Assembly (NCBI RefSeq): GCF_022288805.1 | Contig: NZ_JAKOPM010000001.1 | Location: 186,001-250,000, forward strand | Origin: Corynebacterium yonathiae | GTDB lineage: Bacteria; Actinomycetota; Actinomycetes; Mycobacteriales; Mycobacteriaceae | Direction: 5' to 3' | DNA length: 64,000 nucleotides | Shown: positions 8,020-17,871 of the stretch, in pieces | How the letters are laid out: each line of letters begins with the position of its first letter | How positions within the stretch are numbered: the first letter of the stretch is position 1 | The notes under the pieces: generated by a model | What the model saw: only the letters and a program-made list of their open reading frames with translations | Database searches by the model: none | What the model was told of the DNA's origin: nothing | Made by a program: the position numbers and the translations under genes

Positions 8020-8748
8020 GTGACTGCTGCAGATATTAAGCGAACCCGATACAAGCGAGTAATGCTAAAGCTGGGCGGTGAGATGTTCGGTGGTGGCAAG
8101 GTCGGTATCGACCCAGATGTGGTTGAAAACGTCGCCCGCCAAATCGCTGAAGTCTCCCGCCAGGGAATTGAGATTGCAGTGGTCATCGGCGGCGGAAACT
8201 TCTTCCGTGGCGCAGAGCTATCTCAGCGCGGTATGGACCGCGCTCGCTCGGACTACATGGGCATGCTGGGCACGGTCATGAATTCCCTCGCATTGCAGGA
8301 CTTCCTCAAACAGCAAGGCGTTGACTGCCGCGTGCAGACCTCCATCAACATGGCGCAAATCGCTGAGCCGTACCTGCCGCTGCGTGCTGACCGCCACTTG
8401 GAAAAGGGCCGCGTGGTTATCTTTGGCGCTGGCATGGGTATGCCGTACTTCTCTACCGATACAACCGCTGCCCAGCGCGCCTTGGAAATCGGCGCCGAGG
8501 TCCTTTTCTTGGCCAAGGCTGTCGACGGTGTCTACTCGGATGACCCGCGTACTAACTCAGATGCAGAACTCTACTCCGAGATTACCCCGCGTGAAGTCAT
8601 TGAAAAGGGCCTCAAGGTGGCAGATGCCACGGCCTTTAGCCTGTGCATGGACAATGATATGCCGATTTTGGTCTTTAATCTGCTGGAGGAGGGCAATATC
8701 GCCCGCGCTGCCGGCGGTGAAGTTATCGGCACGCTGGTGCAGTCCTAA
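8020..8748 (+). CDS. pyrH: UMP kinase
   Basis: This bacterial amino-acid-kinase-fold enzyme phosphorylates UMP to UDP for pyrimidine nucleotide synthesis. The 242-residue product carries KLGGEMFGG at the N-terminus, [10 protein letters not shown], the [14 protein letters not shown] segment and the C-terminal NLLEEGNI. The start is GTG 8020, supported by AAGGAGA at 8003-8009. frr follows 70 bases later on the same strand, the usual order of these genes. Confidence 0.96.
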   Translation: MTAADIKRTRYKRVMLKLGGEMFGGGKVGIDPDVVENVARQIAEVSRQGIEIAVVIGGGNFFRGAELSQRGMDRARSDYMGMLGTVMNSLALQDFLKQQGVDCRVQTSINMAQIAEPYLPLRADRHLEKGRVVIFGAGMGMPYFSTDTTAAQRALEIGAEVLFLAKAVDGVYSDDPRTNSDAELYSEITPREVIEKGLKVADATAFSLCMDNDMPILVFNLLEEGNIARAAGGEVIGTLVQS

Positions 8749-8818
8749 TACTGCAACTGCTGCGAACCTGCTACCTTTTATACAGCCACCCCTATTCGTT
8801 TAAGGATGATTTAGCCTC

Positions 8819-9376
8819 ATGATCGATGAGATTCAGCTCGAAGCAGAAGAGCACATGACCGCTTCCGTCGAGCACACCCGCGAGCAGCTGGTGACCATTC
8901 GTACCGGCCGCGCGAACCCCACCATGTTCAACGGCCTGGTAGCTGAGTACTACGGTGTTCCTACCCCGATTACTCAGATGGCCACCATTTCCGTGCCGGA
9001 GCCGCGCATGCTGCTCATCAAGCCTTATGAGCAGTCCATGATTCATGAGATTGAAAACTCCATCCGCAACTCGGACCTAGGCGTGAACCCGACCAATGAT
9101 GGACAGGTTCTGCGCGTAACCGTCCCGCAGCTGACGGAGGAACGCCGTAAGGAAATGGTGAAGCTGGCCAAGAGCAAGGGTGAGGACGGCAAGATTGCTA
9201 TCCGTAATATCCGCCGCAAGGCCATGGAGCAGTTGAAGAAGCTGCAAAAGGACGGCGACGCTGGCGAGGACGAAGTTATCGCAGCAGAAAAGGAAATGGA
9301 AAAGATTACTTCCGGCTACATCGATCAGGTGGACAAGCTGGTAGCGAATAAGGAAAACGAATTGATGGAGGTCTAA
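8819..9376 (+). CDS. frr: Ribosome recycling factor
   Basis: RRF splits post-termination ribosomes together with EF-G. At 185 residues it has the normal family length, with the signature [13 protein letters not shown] (about residues 30-42), the [12 protein letters not shown] segment and the C-terminal helix [23 protein letters not shown] 8819 follows AAGGATGATTTAGCCTC. It probably shares the pyrH transcript and ends at the terminator at 9391. Confidence 0.96.
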   Translation: MIDEIQLEAEEHMTASVEHTREQLVTIRTGRANPTMFNGLVAEYYGVPTPITQMATISVPEPRMLLIKPYEQSMIHEIENSIRNSDLGVNPTNDGQVLRVTVPQLTEERRKEMVKLAKSKGEDGKIAIRNIRRKAMEQLKKLQKDGDAGEDEVIAAEKEMEKITSGYIDQVDKLVANKENELMEV

Positions 9377-9390
9377 GACCTCCCATCGTT

Positions 9391-9425
9391 GCCGCCGCGC
9401 CCATCCCCGGCCGGCGGCGCTTTTT
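9391..9425 (+). terminator. Intrinsic terminator after frr
   Basis: GCCGCC (9391-9396) pairs with GGCGGC (9413-9418), followed by GCTTTTT. Confidence 0.75.
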
Positions 9426-9527
9426 CTGTTCCACGGCCTACGGCCCCTGATACTCGGGGTGCGAGGGCGGAGAATCTGAAGAAGCCAGCGGGGTATCCGA
9501 GAGAGACACCGAAAGGAGCCGGTCACG

Positions 9528-10406
9528 GTGAGTGATGCCATAAATCGCCGATTGCCACAGCCCAAGAATGGTGCAGGACGTGATTTGCCGGCCGCTATCG
9601 GGGTTGGCGTAGGCCTAGGCGCACTTGTCGTGCTCGCTGTATGGGCCGGTCCGCTCGCATGGTACGCCGTCGTGGCCCTTGCAGTAGGCGTAGCCATGTG
9701 GGAGGTGCTCAGCCGCCTGCGGGAGCATTCTTACTATATTCCGCGCACGCTGCTCATTATTCTTGGCCAAGCGATGGTGTGGGTTTCTTGGCCACTGGGT
9801 GCTCCCGGTCTTGTGGCGGTTTACGTCACCTCGGTGCTAGCGCTTATGTTTGGCCGTCTGTTCCACAACGGGCGGCATCGCCCCCCAATTAATTACTTGC
9901 GAGATATGTCCGTCGGCATTTTTGTCCTGACGTGGATTCCGCTTTTTGCCACCTTCGCAGCCATGCTGTCGCTGGTATCGACCCCGTTTGCCAGTGGTGC
10001 TGCGTCCATTGTTGTTTTCATGCTGTGCGTGGTGGCTTCCGATACCGGCGGTTATGTCGCCGGCGTGATGTTTGGTTCGCACCCTATGGCACCTGCGGTG
10101 AGCCCCAAAAAATCGTGGGAAGGCTTTTGTGGGTCCATCGTCTTTGGCGTGGTGACCGGTGCGCTTACGGTAAAAATCCTGCTCCATCATGATGCCTGGG
10201 TGGGCGGCCTGATGGGACTTGGGCTGGTCATTTGTGCCACGTTGGGTGACTTGGTGGAATCCCAATTTAAGCGCGAGTTGGGTATTAAGGATATGTCGGC
10301 CTTGCTGCCTGGCCACGGCGGATTGATGGACCGCCTAGATGGCATGCTGCCATCCGCTATGGTTACCTGGGTAGCCATTAGCTTCCTGGCAACGTTTACT
10401 CCGTAG
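9528..10406 (+). CDS. cdsA: Phosphatidate cytidylyltransferase
   Basis: CdsA makes CDP-diacylglycerol, the precursor of phosphatidylglycerol, cardiolipin and phosphatidylinositol (hence the mannosides). The 292-residue integral membrane protein has a short polar N-terminus, multiple hydrophobic helices and the family signature: SPKKSWEGFCGS (about residues 190-201) and LPGHGGLMDRLDGM (about 260-273). GTG 9528 follows AAAGGAG. It follows frr, as in mycobacteria (frr-cdsA-rlmN). Confidence 0.95.
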   Translation: MSDAINRRLPQPKNGAGRDLPAAIGVGVGLGALVVLAVWAGPLAWYAVVALAVGVAMWEVLSRLREHSYYIPRTLLIILGQAMVWVSWPLGAPGLVAVYVTSVLALMFGRLFHNGRHRPPINYLRDMSVGIFVLTWIPLFATFAAMLSLVSTPFASGAASIVVFMLCVVASDTGGYVAGVMFGSHPMAPAVSPKKSWEGFCGSIVFGVVTGALTVKILLHHDAWVGGLMGLGLVICATLGDLVESQFKRELGIKDMSALLPGHGGLMDRLDGMLPSAMVTWVAISFLATFTP

Positions 10407-10422
10407 AACCGGAGGATATGCG

Positions 10423-10486
10423 AAAGCCGCCTTTCCTACAATCACCGCCTGGAACGAGGTGGGAAAGCAGGGGAGAGGCGGCTTTT
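10423..10486. terminator. Bidirectional terminator between cdsA and the LapA-domain gene
   Basis: AAAGCCGCCT (10423-10432) pairs with AGGCGGCTTT (10475-10484), with T or A runs on both outer sides, and a smaller nested pair CACC/GGTG inside. It can terminate both convergent transcripts. Confidence 0.8.
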
Positions 10487-10492
10487 GAAGAT

Positions 10493-10900
10493 CTATACCT
10501 GCTGCGCTTGCTTGCGCAGCTGGCGGCGCAGTTCAAACATACGCCAACCACCGACCAGCGCCATGATGAGCGCACCGCCGATGGCAAAAATGAGGAAAGC
10601 AATTCCGGCGGGGAACTCGCCGGACCAGCCCAGGAAGTTCATGGGAACCTCGTGTTGGTTTTGCATCATGAACACAATGAGAACGATGAGCAGCAGGAAA
10701 CCTACGATGAGCGCGATCCACGTGCTAGCCGCGAAAGAACCCTTCGCCTTACCGGAGGGCTGGGTGGAATAAGAGGTGGAGTCAGAGGCCGTTGGCTCTA
10801 GGTCAGAACTGGTCTCCGCAGCAGAAGAGCGCATCTCCGTTGAGGAGATGTCCGCGTCGGAAGAAGAAAAGTCATCTGCAGAATAATTCGGATTTGTCAT
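10493..10900 (-). CDS. LapA-domain (DUF1049) membrane protein
   Basis: A 135-residue membrane protein. The first 55 residues are Ser/Thr/Asp/Glu-rich and probably disordered and cytoplasmic. Two transmembrane helices follow (about 60-82 and 92-115) with the family segment QNQHEVPMNFLGW between them, then a basic C-terminus. LapA-domain proteins are tied to lipopolysaccharide assembly in Gram-negative bacteria; in Actinobacteria the role is unknown. It is convergent with cdsA across a shared terminator. Confidence 0.82.
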   Translation of the reverse strand: MTNPNYSADDFSSSDADISSTEMRSSAAETSSDLEPTASDSTSYSTQPSGKAKGSFAASTWIALIVGFLLLIVLIVFMMQNQHEVPMNFLGWSGEFPAGIAFLIFAIGGALIMALVGGWRMFELRRQLRKQAQQV

Positions 10901-10994
10901 GGAACCATTATTTCTTTAAACCTGTCGATTATGCCACTTGGCACGGCTTTCAATTGGAAAAACCCACGCAGACCGTGGAAAGATGGGCAATATT

Positions 10995-12107
10995 ATGGCT
11001 CAACCAGTGAAACTTAACTTCTCCGCCCCGCGCCGCGGACTTCCTCCGAAGCACTTCGCGGACCTGACCGAAAGCGAGCGAATTGACAAGCTCGCAGAAA
11101 TTGGCCTACCCAAATTCCGTGCGAAGCAGTTGGCTAAGCACTATTACGAGCACTATACCGACAACGTGGAGGATATGACTGATATCCCTGCCGGCAAGCG
11201 GGAGGCAGTCAAGGAAGCTTTCTTTCCTGAGCTGATGAAGCCCATCCGGACCACCTCCACGGATGACGGCGAGACTACGAAGTCCCTGTGGCGTTTGCAC
11301 GATGGCACGTTGCTGGAGTCGGTTCTGATGCGCTACCCAGGACGCGCCACTTTGTGTATTTCTTCCCAGGCAGGTTGCGGTATGGCCTGCCCGTTCTGCG
11401 CTACCGGCCAGGGTGGTTTGGACCGTAACCTTTCCACGGGTGAGATTGTCGAGCAATTCCGCCACGCTGCGGCGGCCATGGCTGCAGAAGGCGGGCGCCT
11501 TTCTAATGTGGTCTTCATGGGCATGGGTGAGCCGCTGGCTAACTATAAGCGAGTGGTGCAGGCCGTACGCCAGATTACTGGCCAAGATGGTGCCGGCTTT
11601 GGTCTATCTCAGCGCAACGTGACCGTCTCCACCGTGGGTTTGGCTCCGGCTATCCGCAAGCTTGCGGACGAGGACTTGGCTTGTACTCTGGCTGTTTCCT
11701 TGCACACTCCGGACGATGAATTGCGTGACGGTCTAGTGCCGGTCAACAACCGGTGGTCCGTTGATGAGGTGCTGGATGCCGCGCGTTACTATGCGGATAA
11801 GTCCGCGCGTCGCGTGTCCATTGAATACGCCCTAATTCGCGATAAGAATGACCAGGATTTCCGCGCAGATATGCTGGGGCGCAAGCTGCACCAGAAGTTG
11901 GGCTCTAAGGTCCACGTTAATGTCATTCCGCTGAACCCCACGCCGGGTTCGGAGTGGGACGCGGCCCCGCAGGAACGCCAAGACGAGTTCGTGCGCCGCG
12001 TGCAGGCCCAAGGCGTTCCCTGCACAGTGCGTGATACTAAGGGCGATGAGATTGCGGCGGCGTGTGGTCAGCTCGCAGCGGATGAGCGGGAAGATAAGTC
12101 TGCCTAA
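10995..12107 (+). CDS. rlmN: Dual-specificity 23S rRNA/tRNA methyltransferase RlmN
   Basis: A radical-SAM enzyme that methylates C2 of A2503 in 23S rRNA and A37 in some tRNAs. The CGMACPFC motif supplies the three Cys of the 4Fe-4S cluster; a conserved C-terminal Cys ([14 protein letters not shown]) forms the methyl carrier pair. I prefer ATG 10995 (370 residues, beginning MAQPVKLNF) because GGAAAG lies about 12 bases upstream; ATG 10983 and TTG 10938 are alternatives. It lies between cdsA and an ABC transporter. Confidence 0.93.
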   Translation: MAQPVKLNFSAPRRGLPPKHFADLTESERIDKLAEIGLPKFRAKQLAKHYYEHYTDNVEDMTDIPAGKREAVKEAFFPELMKPIRTTSTDDGETTKSLWRLHDGTLLESVLMRYPGRATLCISSQAGCGMACPFCATGQGGLDRNLSTGEIVEQFRHAAAAMAAEGGRLSNVVFMGMGEPLANYKRVVQAVRQITGQDGAGFGLSQRNVTVSTVGLAPAIRKLADEDLACTLAVSLHTPDDELRDGLVPVNNRWSVDEVLDAARYYADKSARRVSIEYALIRDKNDQDFRADMLGRKLHQKLGSKVHVNVIPLNPTPGSEWDAAPQERQDEFVRRVQAQGVPCTVRDTKGDEIAAACGQLAADEREDKSA

Positions 12108-12111
12108 CTGA

Positions 12112-12117
12112 TAAGAT
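12112..12117 (+). promoter_or_regulatory. Predicted -10 of the ABC ATPase gene (leaderless)
   Basis: TAAGAT ends 8 bases before ATG 12126, inside the 18-base gap after rlmN. There is no purine-rich binding site between them. Confidence 0.5.
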
Positions 12118-12125
12118 TGGCGGAC

Positions 12126-12956
12126 ATGATTGTTCCGAATTATCCGCCACTTGCAGATGATCCGACCACGCAGGCCTTTGCCGTGCGCGGTCTGAACAAA
12201 ATTTTTGCTGGACGCCCCGCGGTGTCGAATTTGAGCCTCGACATCCCGCGGGGCTCTATTTATGGCATCGTTGGCCCTAATGGCGCAGGCAAGACCACCA
12301 TGCTGACTATGGCGTGTGGCCTGCAACGCCCAGATAGCGGCGAGGCCTTTATCGCTGGGCACAATACGTGGCAGGATCCGCTACCAGCCAAGGCGGCCAT
12401 GGGCCTGCTTGTTGATGGCGCTCCGGTCTTTGACCGTTTATCGGGCCCAGAGTACTTGTTTTATCTCGGCGCATTGCGTCGCATGAATCAAGCCGAGGTA
12501 GAGCACCGCAGCGCACAGCTATTGGAAGCCTTGCAGCTTGCCGACGCCGCCGATAAACCCATTGCGGACTACTCCGCCGGCATGACTAAAAAGATACTTC
12601 TGGCTGGCGCGCTTCTGCATAATCCAGAGGTCGTGATACTAGATGAGCCTCTAGAGGCAGTGGATCCCGTTTCGGGGCAGCTTATTCAAGAGATCCTGCG
12701 TGCCTATGTCACCCGCGGAGGCACAGTAATCCTGTCTTCACACGTTATGCAATTAGTGGAAGGCTTATGCGATCACGTAGCCATCATCGCCGGTGGCCAG
12801 GTGCTCTCCGCCGGCCACGTGGAAGATGTGCGCCAAGGCGGCAGCCTGACGGATGCCTTTATCCACTTCGCCGGCGGAAGTGAATTTGATGCAGACTCTT
12901 TCGAGTGGTTGCGCAGCGAAGGCGGCACAACGCAGCGTGGGGAAGGGGAGGAGTAG
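12126..12956 (+). CDS. ABC transporter ATP-binding protein
   Basis: A 276-residue ABC-2 type ATPase with Walker A GPNGAGKTT (about residues 53-61), the signature YSAGMTKK and Walker B VVILDEPLEAVDP, followed by the H-loop SSHVMQ. It ends 5 bases before the start of its permease gene, so the two form one exporter. ATG 12126 is preferred over TTG 12117 because the promoter spacing fits. The substrate cannot be told; the closest general class is the drug/antibiotic or lipid export group. Confidence 0.88.
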   Translation: MIVPNYPPLADDPTTQAFAVRGLNKIFAGRPAVSNLSLDIPRGSIYGIVGPNGAGKTTMLTMACGLQRPDSGEAFIAGHNTWQDPLPAKAAMGLLVDGAPVFDRLSGPEYLFYLGALRRMNQAEVEHRSAQLLEALQLADAADKPIADYSAGMTKKILLAGALLHNPEVVILDEPLEAVDPVSGQLIQEILRAYVTRGGTVILSSHVMQLVEGLCDHVAIIAGGQVLSAGHVEDVRQGGSLTDAFIHFAGGSEFDADSFEWLRSEGGTTQRGEGEE

Positions 12957-12961
12957 GCGCA

Positions 12962-14554
12962 ATGACTTCGACCCTGCTCAAGCTGCACCGCACCCTGTGG
13001 GCCCGCAGCCTTAAAGCGAATGCTGCAGCGGTTATGATCCCGATCTGCCTTTTGCTCTATGGACTCATCGGGCTAGCATCGCTCGCCGCTCTTGCTGCGG
13101 CAGATATTTCCACTGGAACTGGGAACGTGCAAGCCCTAACCGTGGCCCCTGGTCTTGGCACGCTTGCTTTCATTGTTATCGCCCTCATCATGCCCAGTGG
13201 AGAGAACCAGCTATCTGCCCGCGAACTTTCCGCGTTGCCGCTGCGGCTAAAAGACATCACACCGGCACTCGCTATCGCCTCGGTGCTTAATTTACGCGCC
13301 CCGGTATCAGTCTTGCTGTCCATTGCTTATGCGGTGGCCGGAAGCGTGATCCTGGCGGCAAACGGGAAGGCATTGTTCATCTTGCCTTTCTGTCTAGGAA
13401 TGCTTTTCGCCCTTGTGCTGACGCTGGTGCTGGTGGATCTCGCGGTTTATGTGGGGGCTACTGCCGCGGAGCTTAGTTCCACGAAGCTTAAGGCCTTAGG
13501 CTCGGTGGCAGTGTTTGTGCTTATCTTTGGCTCGACTCAACTTTCCTCCCTCGCCGGCTCTGACTTCCCTTTGGGAACGGTAGGTGAAGGATTAGCATGG
13601 ACGCCTGTAGGAGCGCCGGTGGGGTGGGCGCTTGCGCTTGCTCAAGGCGGACTGGTGGAAGCCTGCGCACAATTTCTCATCGCCGTAGTAACGCTGGGTG
13701 TAGCTGTGTGGGCGTGGCATCGATTGTTGCGGCGGCAATTCGAGCACCGCACGGTTTCCCCGTCGGCACGCAATCACCGTGAGAAGTCCAAGGGGATAAG
13801 CCGCTTTTCCCTTGGTTCCTTTTCCTATAGCAGCCCTGCTGCCATGGAATTTACGCGCTCGCTGCGCTATATTTTCCGTGACTCCCGCCTTATTGGCAGC
13901 ATTATCATGCAGCCAATTCTGGCAGTCGTCTTGATCATCCAGGGCTTTGCTATTGACTCCGATTTATCGTCAGTAGGTTTGTTATTTCTGGGGCTGATAG
14001 GCGGAATAGTTGCTACCAATGATTTTGGTTATGACGGTCCAAGCCTGTGGGTAAAGATGGCCGCCCCAGTTCGTCCGCGCACGCTGCTTTACGCGCGGCA
14101 CTGGGCGCACATGGCGCTATCCGCCATAATTTTTGTGCTCACGGCGATGCTGCTTTTTGCATTCAGTGCGGATAAAACTCGCACTGCCTGTTTGGCGGTT
14201 ACTGCCTTGGGAATCTTCATTTCTTCCGCCGGATTGTCCTTGCTGCTCACCACCTTTAATCCCTTTGCCACCGCGCGGCCTGGAGGGAATATGTGGGCGG
14301 ATAAATCCGGCTACTCGGCTAGTGCCTTCTTAAGCGCTATTTTGAGTTTGTTTATTGGCTGGGCACCTATTATCCCAGGCGTCATCCCGATGGCCATCGG
14401 CTACGGTTCGAATAAGGTGCTAGTTGCGCTGGGGTTTGTACTCGTTATCGCTGTGCCTGCTGCGTATTATATCCTCGCCCTCCGCGTCAGTGGTAAGCGC
14501 GTGGATAGTACCTTGCCCGAGATCTACGCCAAGGTGGGCCACTGGGTGTCCTAA
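12962..14554 (+). CDS. ABC transporter permease (ABC-2 type)
   Basis: A 530-residue protein with about twelve hydrophobic segments, first near residues 18-45, fitting a large ABC-2 permease made of two six-helix halves. ATG 12962 lies 6 bases after the ATPase stop and is preceded by GGGGAGGAG, so the pair is translationally coupled. The second half starts near residue 290 with the polar segment SPAAMEFTRSLRYIFRDSRL. The substrate is unknown. No similarity to named transporters could be read by eye. Confidence 0.82.
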   Translation: MTSTLLKLHRTLWARSLKANAAAVMIPICLLLYGLIGLASLAALAAADISTGTGNVQALTVAPGLGTLAFIVIALIMPSGENQLSARELSALPLRLKDITPALAIASVLNLRAPVSVLLSIAYAVAGSVILAANGKALFILPFCLGMLFALVLTLVLVDLAVYVGATAAELSSTKLKALGSVAVFVLIFGSTQLSSLAGSDFPLGTVGEGLAWTPVGAPVGWALALAQGGLVEACAQFLIAVVTLGVAVWAWHRLLRRQFEHRTVSPSARNHREKSKGISRFSLGSFSYSSPAAMEFTRSLRYIFRDSRLIGSIIMQPILAVVLIIQGFAIDSDLSSVGLLFLGLIGGIVATNDFGYDGPSLWVKMAAPVRPRTLLYARHWAHMALSAIIFVLTAMLLFAFSADKTRTACLAVTALGIFISSAGLSLLLTTFNPFATARPGGNMWADKSGYSASAFLSAILSLFIGWAPIIPGVIPMAIGYGSNKVLVALGFVLVIAVPAAYYILALRVSGKRVDSTLPEIYAKVGHWVS

Positions 14555-14623
14555 ACCCAGAGCGCTTCTAGCAAGCATCACCTGCATCGCAGAGCTGCTA
14601 GGGGCGCGGTGCGGGCAGAACGG

Positions 14624-14653
14624 CACCCAGCAGAGCGACACCCAGCAGAGGGA
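14624..14653. repeat. Two tandem copies of a 15-base unit
   Basis: CACCCAGCAGAG recurs at 14624 and 14639 with a 15-base period, in the noncoding gap between the permease gene and DUF2631. Only two copies are present and no function is evident. Confidence 0.6.
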
Positions 14654-14679
14654 GCGCGAGAGGACGTCGTCAAGCGGAG

Positions 14680-14720
14680 ACAAAAAGAAACCGCCGACCT
14701 TCGCAGGGAAGGGCGGCGGT
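14680..14720 (-). terminator. Intrinsic terminator of the DUF2631 gene
   Basis: Read on the minus strand, ACCGCC (14715-14720) pairs with GGCGGT (14690-14695), followed by TTCTTTTTG. Confidence 0.82.
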
Positions 14721-14740
14721 AGCTAAAGTGTGCTGAAAGC

Positions 14741-15202
14741 TTAGAGCGCGTGCTTGCCGGAGGAAACCGGGGTGGCGTTGTTGGTGCCTGGCTCAACGCG
14801 CAGGTGAGAAACGCGGGAAGGCTCGATGTTGAGCGCGCGCAGCTGGGAATCGGTAAGCTCTGCGTATGCGCCAGTGCTGGTCTTTTGGTCGTAGACCCAG
14901 TCTGGCTCCTGGTGGCCCACCGGCTGGTTGCGGGCGGTCACGGTGCGCACCTGGTGCAGCTTAGGCTGGAAAGCGTGAATGAGCAGGCCAACTGCTACCA
15001 AGATAGCCAAGGCGATGAGCCAGATGGTCTCAACGTGGCCTTTGTGGTTACCAAAGTTGTAGGCAAGCAGGAACAGGACAGAGATCCAACCAGCAATCTG
15101 TACGCCAGAGCGGCTGATGCGAGACCAGCCGAATCCTGCGGATGGGACGTCCTCAGTAGAAACACCGTCATATACCTGTGGTACCGGCTTGTGGGAAGAC
15201 AC
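14741..15202 (-). CDS. DUF2631 domain membrane protein
   Basis: A 153-residue protein with two transmembrane helices (about residues 34-50 and 60-78) separated by a short loop (NFGNHKGHVE), and a polar C-terminal tail of about 70 residues. The family is actinobacterial (M. tuberculosis Rv2876 as I recall) and its function is unknown. GTG 15202 is preceded by AAGGAG. It is divergent from dxr; the same neighbourhood occurs in mycobacteria, which hints at an envelope role without proving it. Confidence 0.8.
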   Translation of the reverse strand: MSSHKPVPQVYDGVSTEDVPSAGFGWSRISRSGVQIAGWISVLFLLAYNFGNHKGHVETIWLIALAILVAVGLLIHAFQPKLHQVRTVTARNQPVGHQEPDWVYDQKTSTGAYAELTDSQLRALNIEPSRVSHLRVEPGTNNATPVSSGKHAL

Positions 15203-15367
15203 TTGCTCTCCTTCGCTTCTGCGTGTGCCCGTCTGCGCGATGGGCGTGCGGGCACACCAATGCCATTTGTCTGCTCAACATTCTAAAACATTGCACCCTA
15301 GATGGCGATTAAACACCCCCGTTGCAATGCCGGTTACCTGCCGTACCCGCCCCGTGGTGATGGGCGC

Positions 15368-15373
15368 TAGGGT
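15368..15373 (+). promoter_or_regulatory. Predicted -10 of dxr (leaderless)
   Basis: TAGGGT ends 6 bases before GTG 15380, so the first transcribed base would be at or next to the start codon. GGAGGGG lies between them but is too close to act as a Shine-Dalgarno. Confidence 0.5.
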
Positions 15374-15379
15374 GGAGGG

Positions 15380-16540
15380 GTGACTACACAGCGAATACTC
15401 ATTCTTGGTTCCACCGGTTCAATCGGCACGCAAGCTTTGGAAGTTATTGCGGATAATCCCGATAAATTCGACGTAGTGGGAATCGCGGCGGGCGGCTCCA
15501 ACCCGCAGCTCATCATTGAACAGGCTCGCCGCCTCAACCTTTCGTTTGACCACGTTGCAGTGGCTAAAGAGGAGGCTGCCGTCGAGGTCTCCGCCGCTTT
15601 GGGCGGCTCGGTATTAAGCGGCGCCGATGCGGCAGAGAACCTAGTGCGCTCGACCCCGGCCGATACTGTACTCAATGCTCTAGTGGGATCCCTCGGCCTT
15701 AAAGCCACTCTAGCGACGCTGGAGATGGGGGAGTACTTGGCCTTGGCTAATAAGGAATCCCTCGTCGCCGGTGGCAGGCTTGTTACCCAGGCGGCGCGCC
15801 CCGGCCAGATTATTCCCGTCGATTCGGAACATTCCGCCATGGCGCAGTGCTTGCGGGCCGGTGAGGAAGGAGAGCTAGACAAGCTCGTGCTTACCGCTTC
15901 GGGCGGGCCTTTCCGCGGGTGGTCGCGCGAAGAGATGTGGGACGTGACCCCAGAGCAGGCGGCGCAGCATCCCACGTGGTCGATGGGCCAGATGAATACC
16001 CTCAATTCAGCAACGCTCATCAATAAAGGTCTAGAGCTGATTGAGGCTACGCTGCTCTTTGACATCGACCCCGAGCGCATTGATGTCACCGTGCATCCAC
16101 AGTCCATAATTCACTCTATGGCTACCTTTAAAGACGGCTGCACCATCGCCCAAGTTTCGCCGCCGTCGATGAAGCTGCCGATTTCACTGGCACTGAATTG
16201 GCCGCACCGCGTGCCAGGTGCGCAGCCTTCCCTGGATTTTGCGCAGGCACATGACTGGCGGTTTGAGCCGCTTGACGATGCCGCCTTTCCCGCCGTCGAT
16301 CTCGCCCGCCGCGCCGCGGCAGAGGGAACAGGTGTCATCTATAACGCCGCCAATGAGGAAGCGGCGGCCGCGTTTTTATCCGGTCGTATCCACTTTCCAG
16401 AAATCGTGGACGTAGTAGGCAAGGTTCTTGATTCCGCTTCCGAGTTTGCTGGTGTAGTCTCTAGCCTCGATGAAATCCTCGCGGTAGAAGGCGAGGCGCG
16501 CAGGCGCGCGAATGCGCTTATTGATTCGCTGGCTGACTAG
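15380..16540 (+). CDS. dxr: 1-deoxy-D-xylulose 5-phosphate reductoisomerase
   Basis: The second enzyme of the MEP isoprenoid pathway, converting DXP to MEP with NADPH; target of fosmidomycin. The 386-residue protein has the NADPH-binding [11 protein letters not shown] (about residues 10-20), [11 protein letters not shown] and the metal/substrate segments PVDSEHSA and [20 protein letters not shown] 15380 is the only start giving the full N-terminal strand. dxr, an rseP-type gene and ispG run in series, the same order as in M. tuberculosis. Confidence 0.96.
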   Translation: MTTQRILILGSTGSIGTQALEVIADNPDKFDVVGIAAGGSNPQLIIEQARRLNLSFDHVAVAKEEAAVEVSAALGGSVLSGADAAENLVRSTPADTVLNALVGSLGLKATLATLEMGEYLALANKESLVAGGRLVTQAARPGQIIPVDSEHSAMAQCLRAGEEGELDKLVLTASGGPFRGWSREEMWDVTPEQAAQHPTWSMGQMNTLNSATLINKGLELIEATLLFDIDPERIDVTVHPQSIIHSMATFKDGCTIAQVSPPSMKLPISLALNWPHRVPGAQPSLDFAQAHDWRFEPLDDAAFPAVDLARRAAAEGTGVIYNAANEEAAAAFLSGRIHFPEIVDVVGKVLDSASEFAGVVSSLDEILAVEGEARRRANALIDSLAD

Positions 16541-16554
16541 AAAGCTTTCACACC

Positions 16555-17763
16555 ATGGCAAATTTGCTGGGCATTGTGTTTTTCGCCCTTGGCATTGGGC
16601 TTACCGTAGCGCTGCATGAAGCAGGCCATATGCTCACCGCGCGTGCCTTTGGTATGCGCGTGCGCCGCTATTTCATTGGATTCGGGCCACGGGTGTTTTC
16701 CTTCCGGAAGAGGCACACTGAATACGGGCTGGCGGCTTTTCCAGTGGGTGGCTTTTGCGATATCGCTGGAATGACCGCCCAGGATGAATTCCTCACCGAA
16801 GAAGAAGAGCCCCATGCTATGTACAAAAAGCCGTGGTGGCAGCGCATTATCGTGTTGGCAGGTGGCATTGGCGTCAACCTGGTTTTGGGTTTTGTCATTC
16901 TTTATTTTGTCGCGATGACGGCGGGCTTGCCCAACCCGGATGCTGATGTGCGCCCCCGCGTGGGCGAGGTGACCTGCTCGGCCAATCAGAAGCCGAACCA
17001 AGAGCTGGAGGAGTGTACGGGGTCGGGCCCTGCTGGCAAGGCTGGTGTTCGACAGGGAGATATCATCGTGGCCCTCGATGGCCAGAAGCTGGATTCTTTT
17101 ACCCAATTGCGCGATGAAGTCATGCAGCGCCCCGGTGAGACCGTCACCCTGACGGTGGAGCGCGATGGGAAAGATAAAGACATCCCAGTCCACCTGGATA
17201 CGGTTAAGCGGCTTAACAAAGACGGAGAACTGATAGATGCCGGCTCTATCGGGTTGAGCAATCAGCTTATCGATGTCGTCGAAAAGCACGGCGCCGTCGA
17301 CGCACTACCGGCAACGTGGCGCTTTAGCACCTACTCGCTGGGGGCAACGGTTGATGGCCTCAAACAGTTCCCCGGCAAAATTCCGGGTGTAGTGGCCTCC
17401 ATCTTTGGTCAGGAACGCGAGGCTGATGGCCCCATGTCTGTTGTCGGCGCTTCCCGCGTGGGTGGCGAATTAGCGGAACGTTCCCTGTGGTCGATGTTCT
17501 TTATGATGCTGGCCACGCTGAACTTCTTCCTAGCGCTTTTTAACCTGATTCCGCTGCCGCCCTTTGACGGCGGGCATATCGCCGTCATCATCTATGAAAA
17601 GCTGCGCGATGGGATCCGCAAGCTGGCAGGCAAGCCAGCTTTGGGCCCGGCCGACTACACCAAGTTGATGCCGGTGACGTACGCGATGGCTGCGCTGCTG
17701 ATGGGCGTCGGCGTCATCGTTATCGTTGCGGATGTGGTAAACCCCATCCGGCTATTTGGTTAG
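16555..17763 (+). CDS. rseP: Site-2 protease of the RseP/Rip1 family
   Basis: An intramembrane zinc metalloprotease that cleaves anti-sigma factors and other membrane proteins. The 402-residue product has HEAGH at residues 21-25 in the first helix, a PDZ domain (about 155-230) and the second zinc motif PPFDGGH with the ligand Asp at 338, both in membrane segments. It starts 14 bases after dxr and is probably co-transcribed with it; no strong binding site is seen. Rip1 of M. tuberculosis sits in the same place. Its substrates are not identifiable here. Confidence 0.92.
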   Translation: MANLLGIVFFALGIGLTVALHEAGHMLTARAFGMRVRRYFIGFGPRVFSFRKRHTEYGLAAFPVGGFCDIAGMTAQDEFLTEEEEPHAMYKKPWWQRIIVLAGGIGVNLVLGFVILYFVAMTAGLPNPDADVRPRVGEVTCSANQKPNQELEECTGSGPAGKAGVRQGDIIVALDGQKLDSFTQLRDEVMQRPGETVTLTVERDGKDKDIPVHLDTVKRLNKDGELIDAGSIGLSNQLIDVVEKHGAVDALPATWRFSTYSLGATVDGLKQFPGKIPGVVASIFGQEREADGPMSVVGASRVGGELAERSLWSMFFMMLATLNFFLALFNLIPLPPFDGGHIAVIIYEKLRDGIRKLAGKPALGPADYTKLMPVTYAMAALLMGVGVIVIVADVVNPIRLFG

Positions 17764-17811
17764 CAGCCGCGGCCATCGCTGCGCGTACTTCAGGCATAAA
17801 GCAAGCAGTGC

Positions 17812-17817
17812 TAGAGT
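17812..17817 (+). promoter_or_regulatory. Predicted -10 of ispG
   Basis: TAGAGT in the 108-base gap after rseP would start transcription near 17824 and give a leader of about 48 bases with CAAGGAGAATTC before ATG 17872. Confidence 0.45.
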
Positions 17818-17871
17818 GGGGGCGTTAATCACCCACCGAATGTATTTACTGTGCTTCAACAAGGAGAATTC

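Noticed and set aside
14624..14653. Tandem 15-base pair of repeats as a regulatory iteron
   Set aside because: Only two copies, downstream of both neighbouring genes, and next to a terminator; no reason to infer protein binding.
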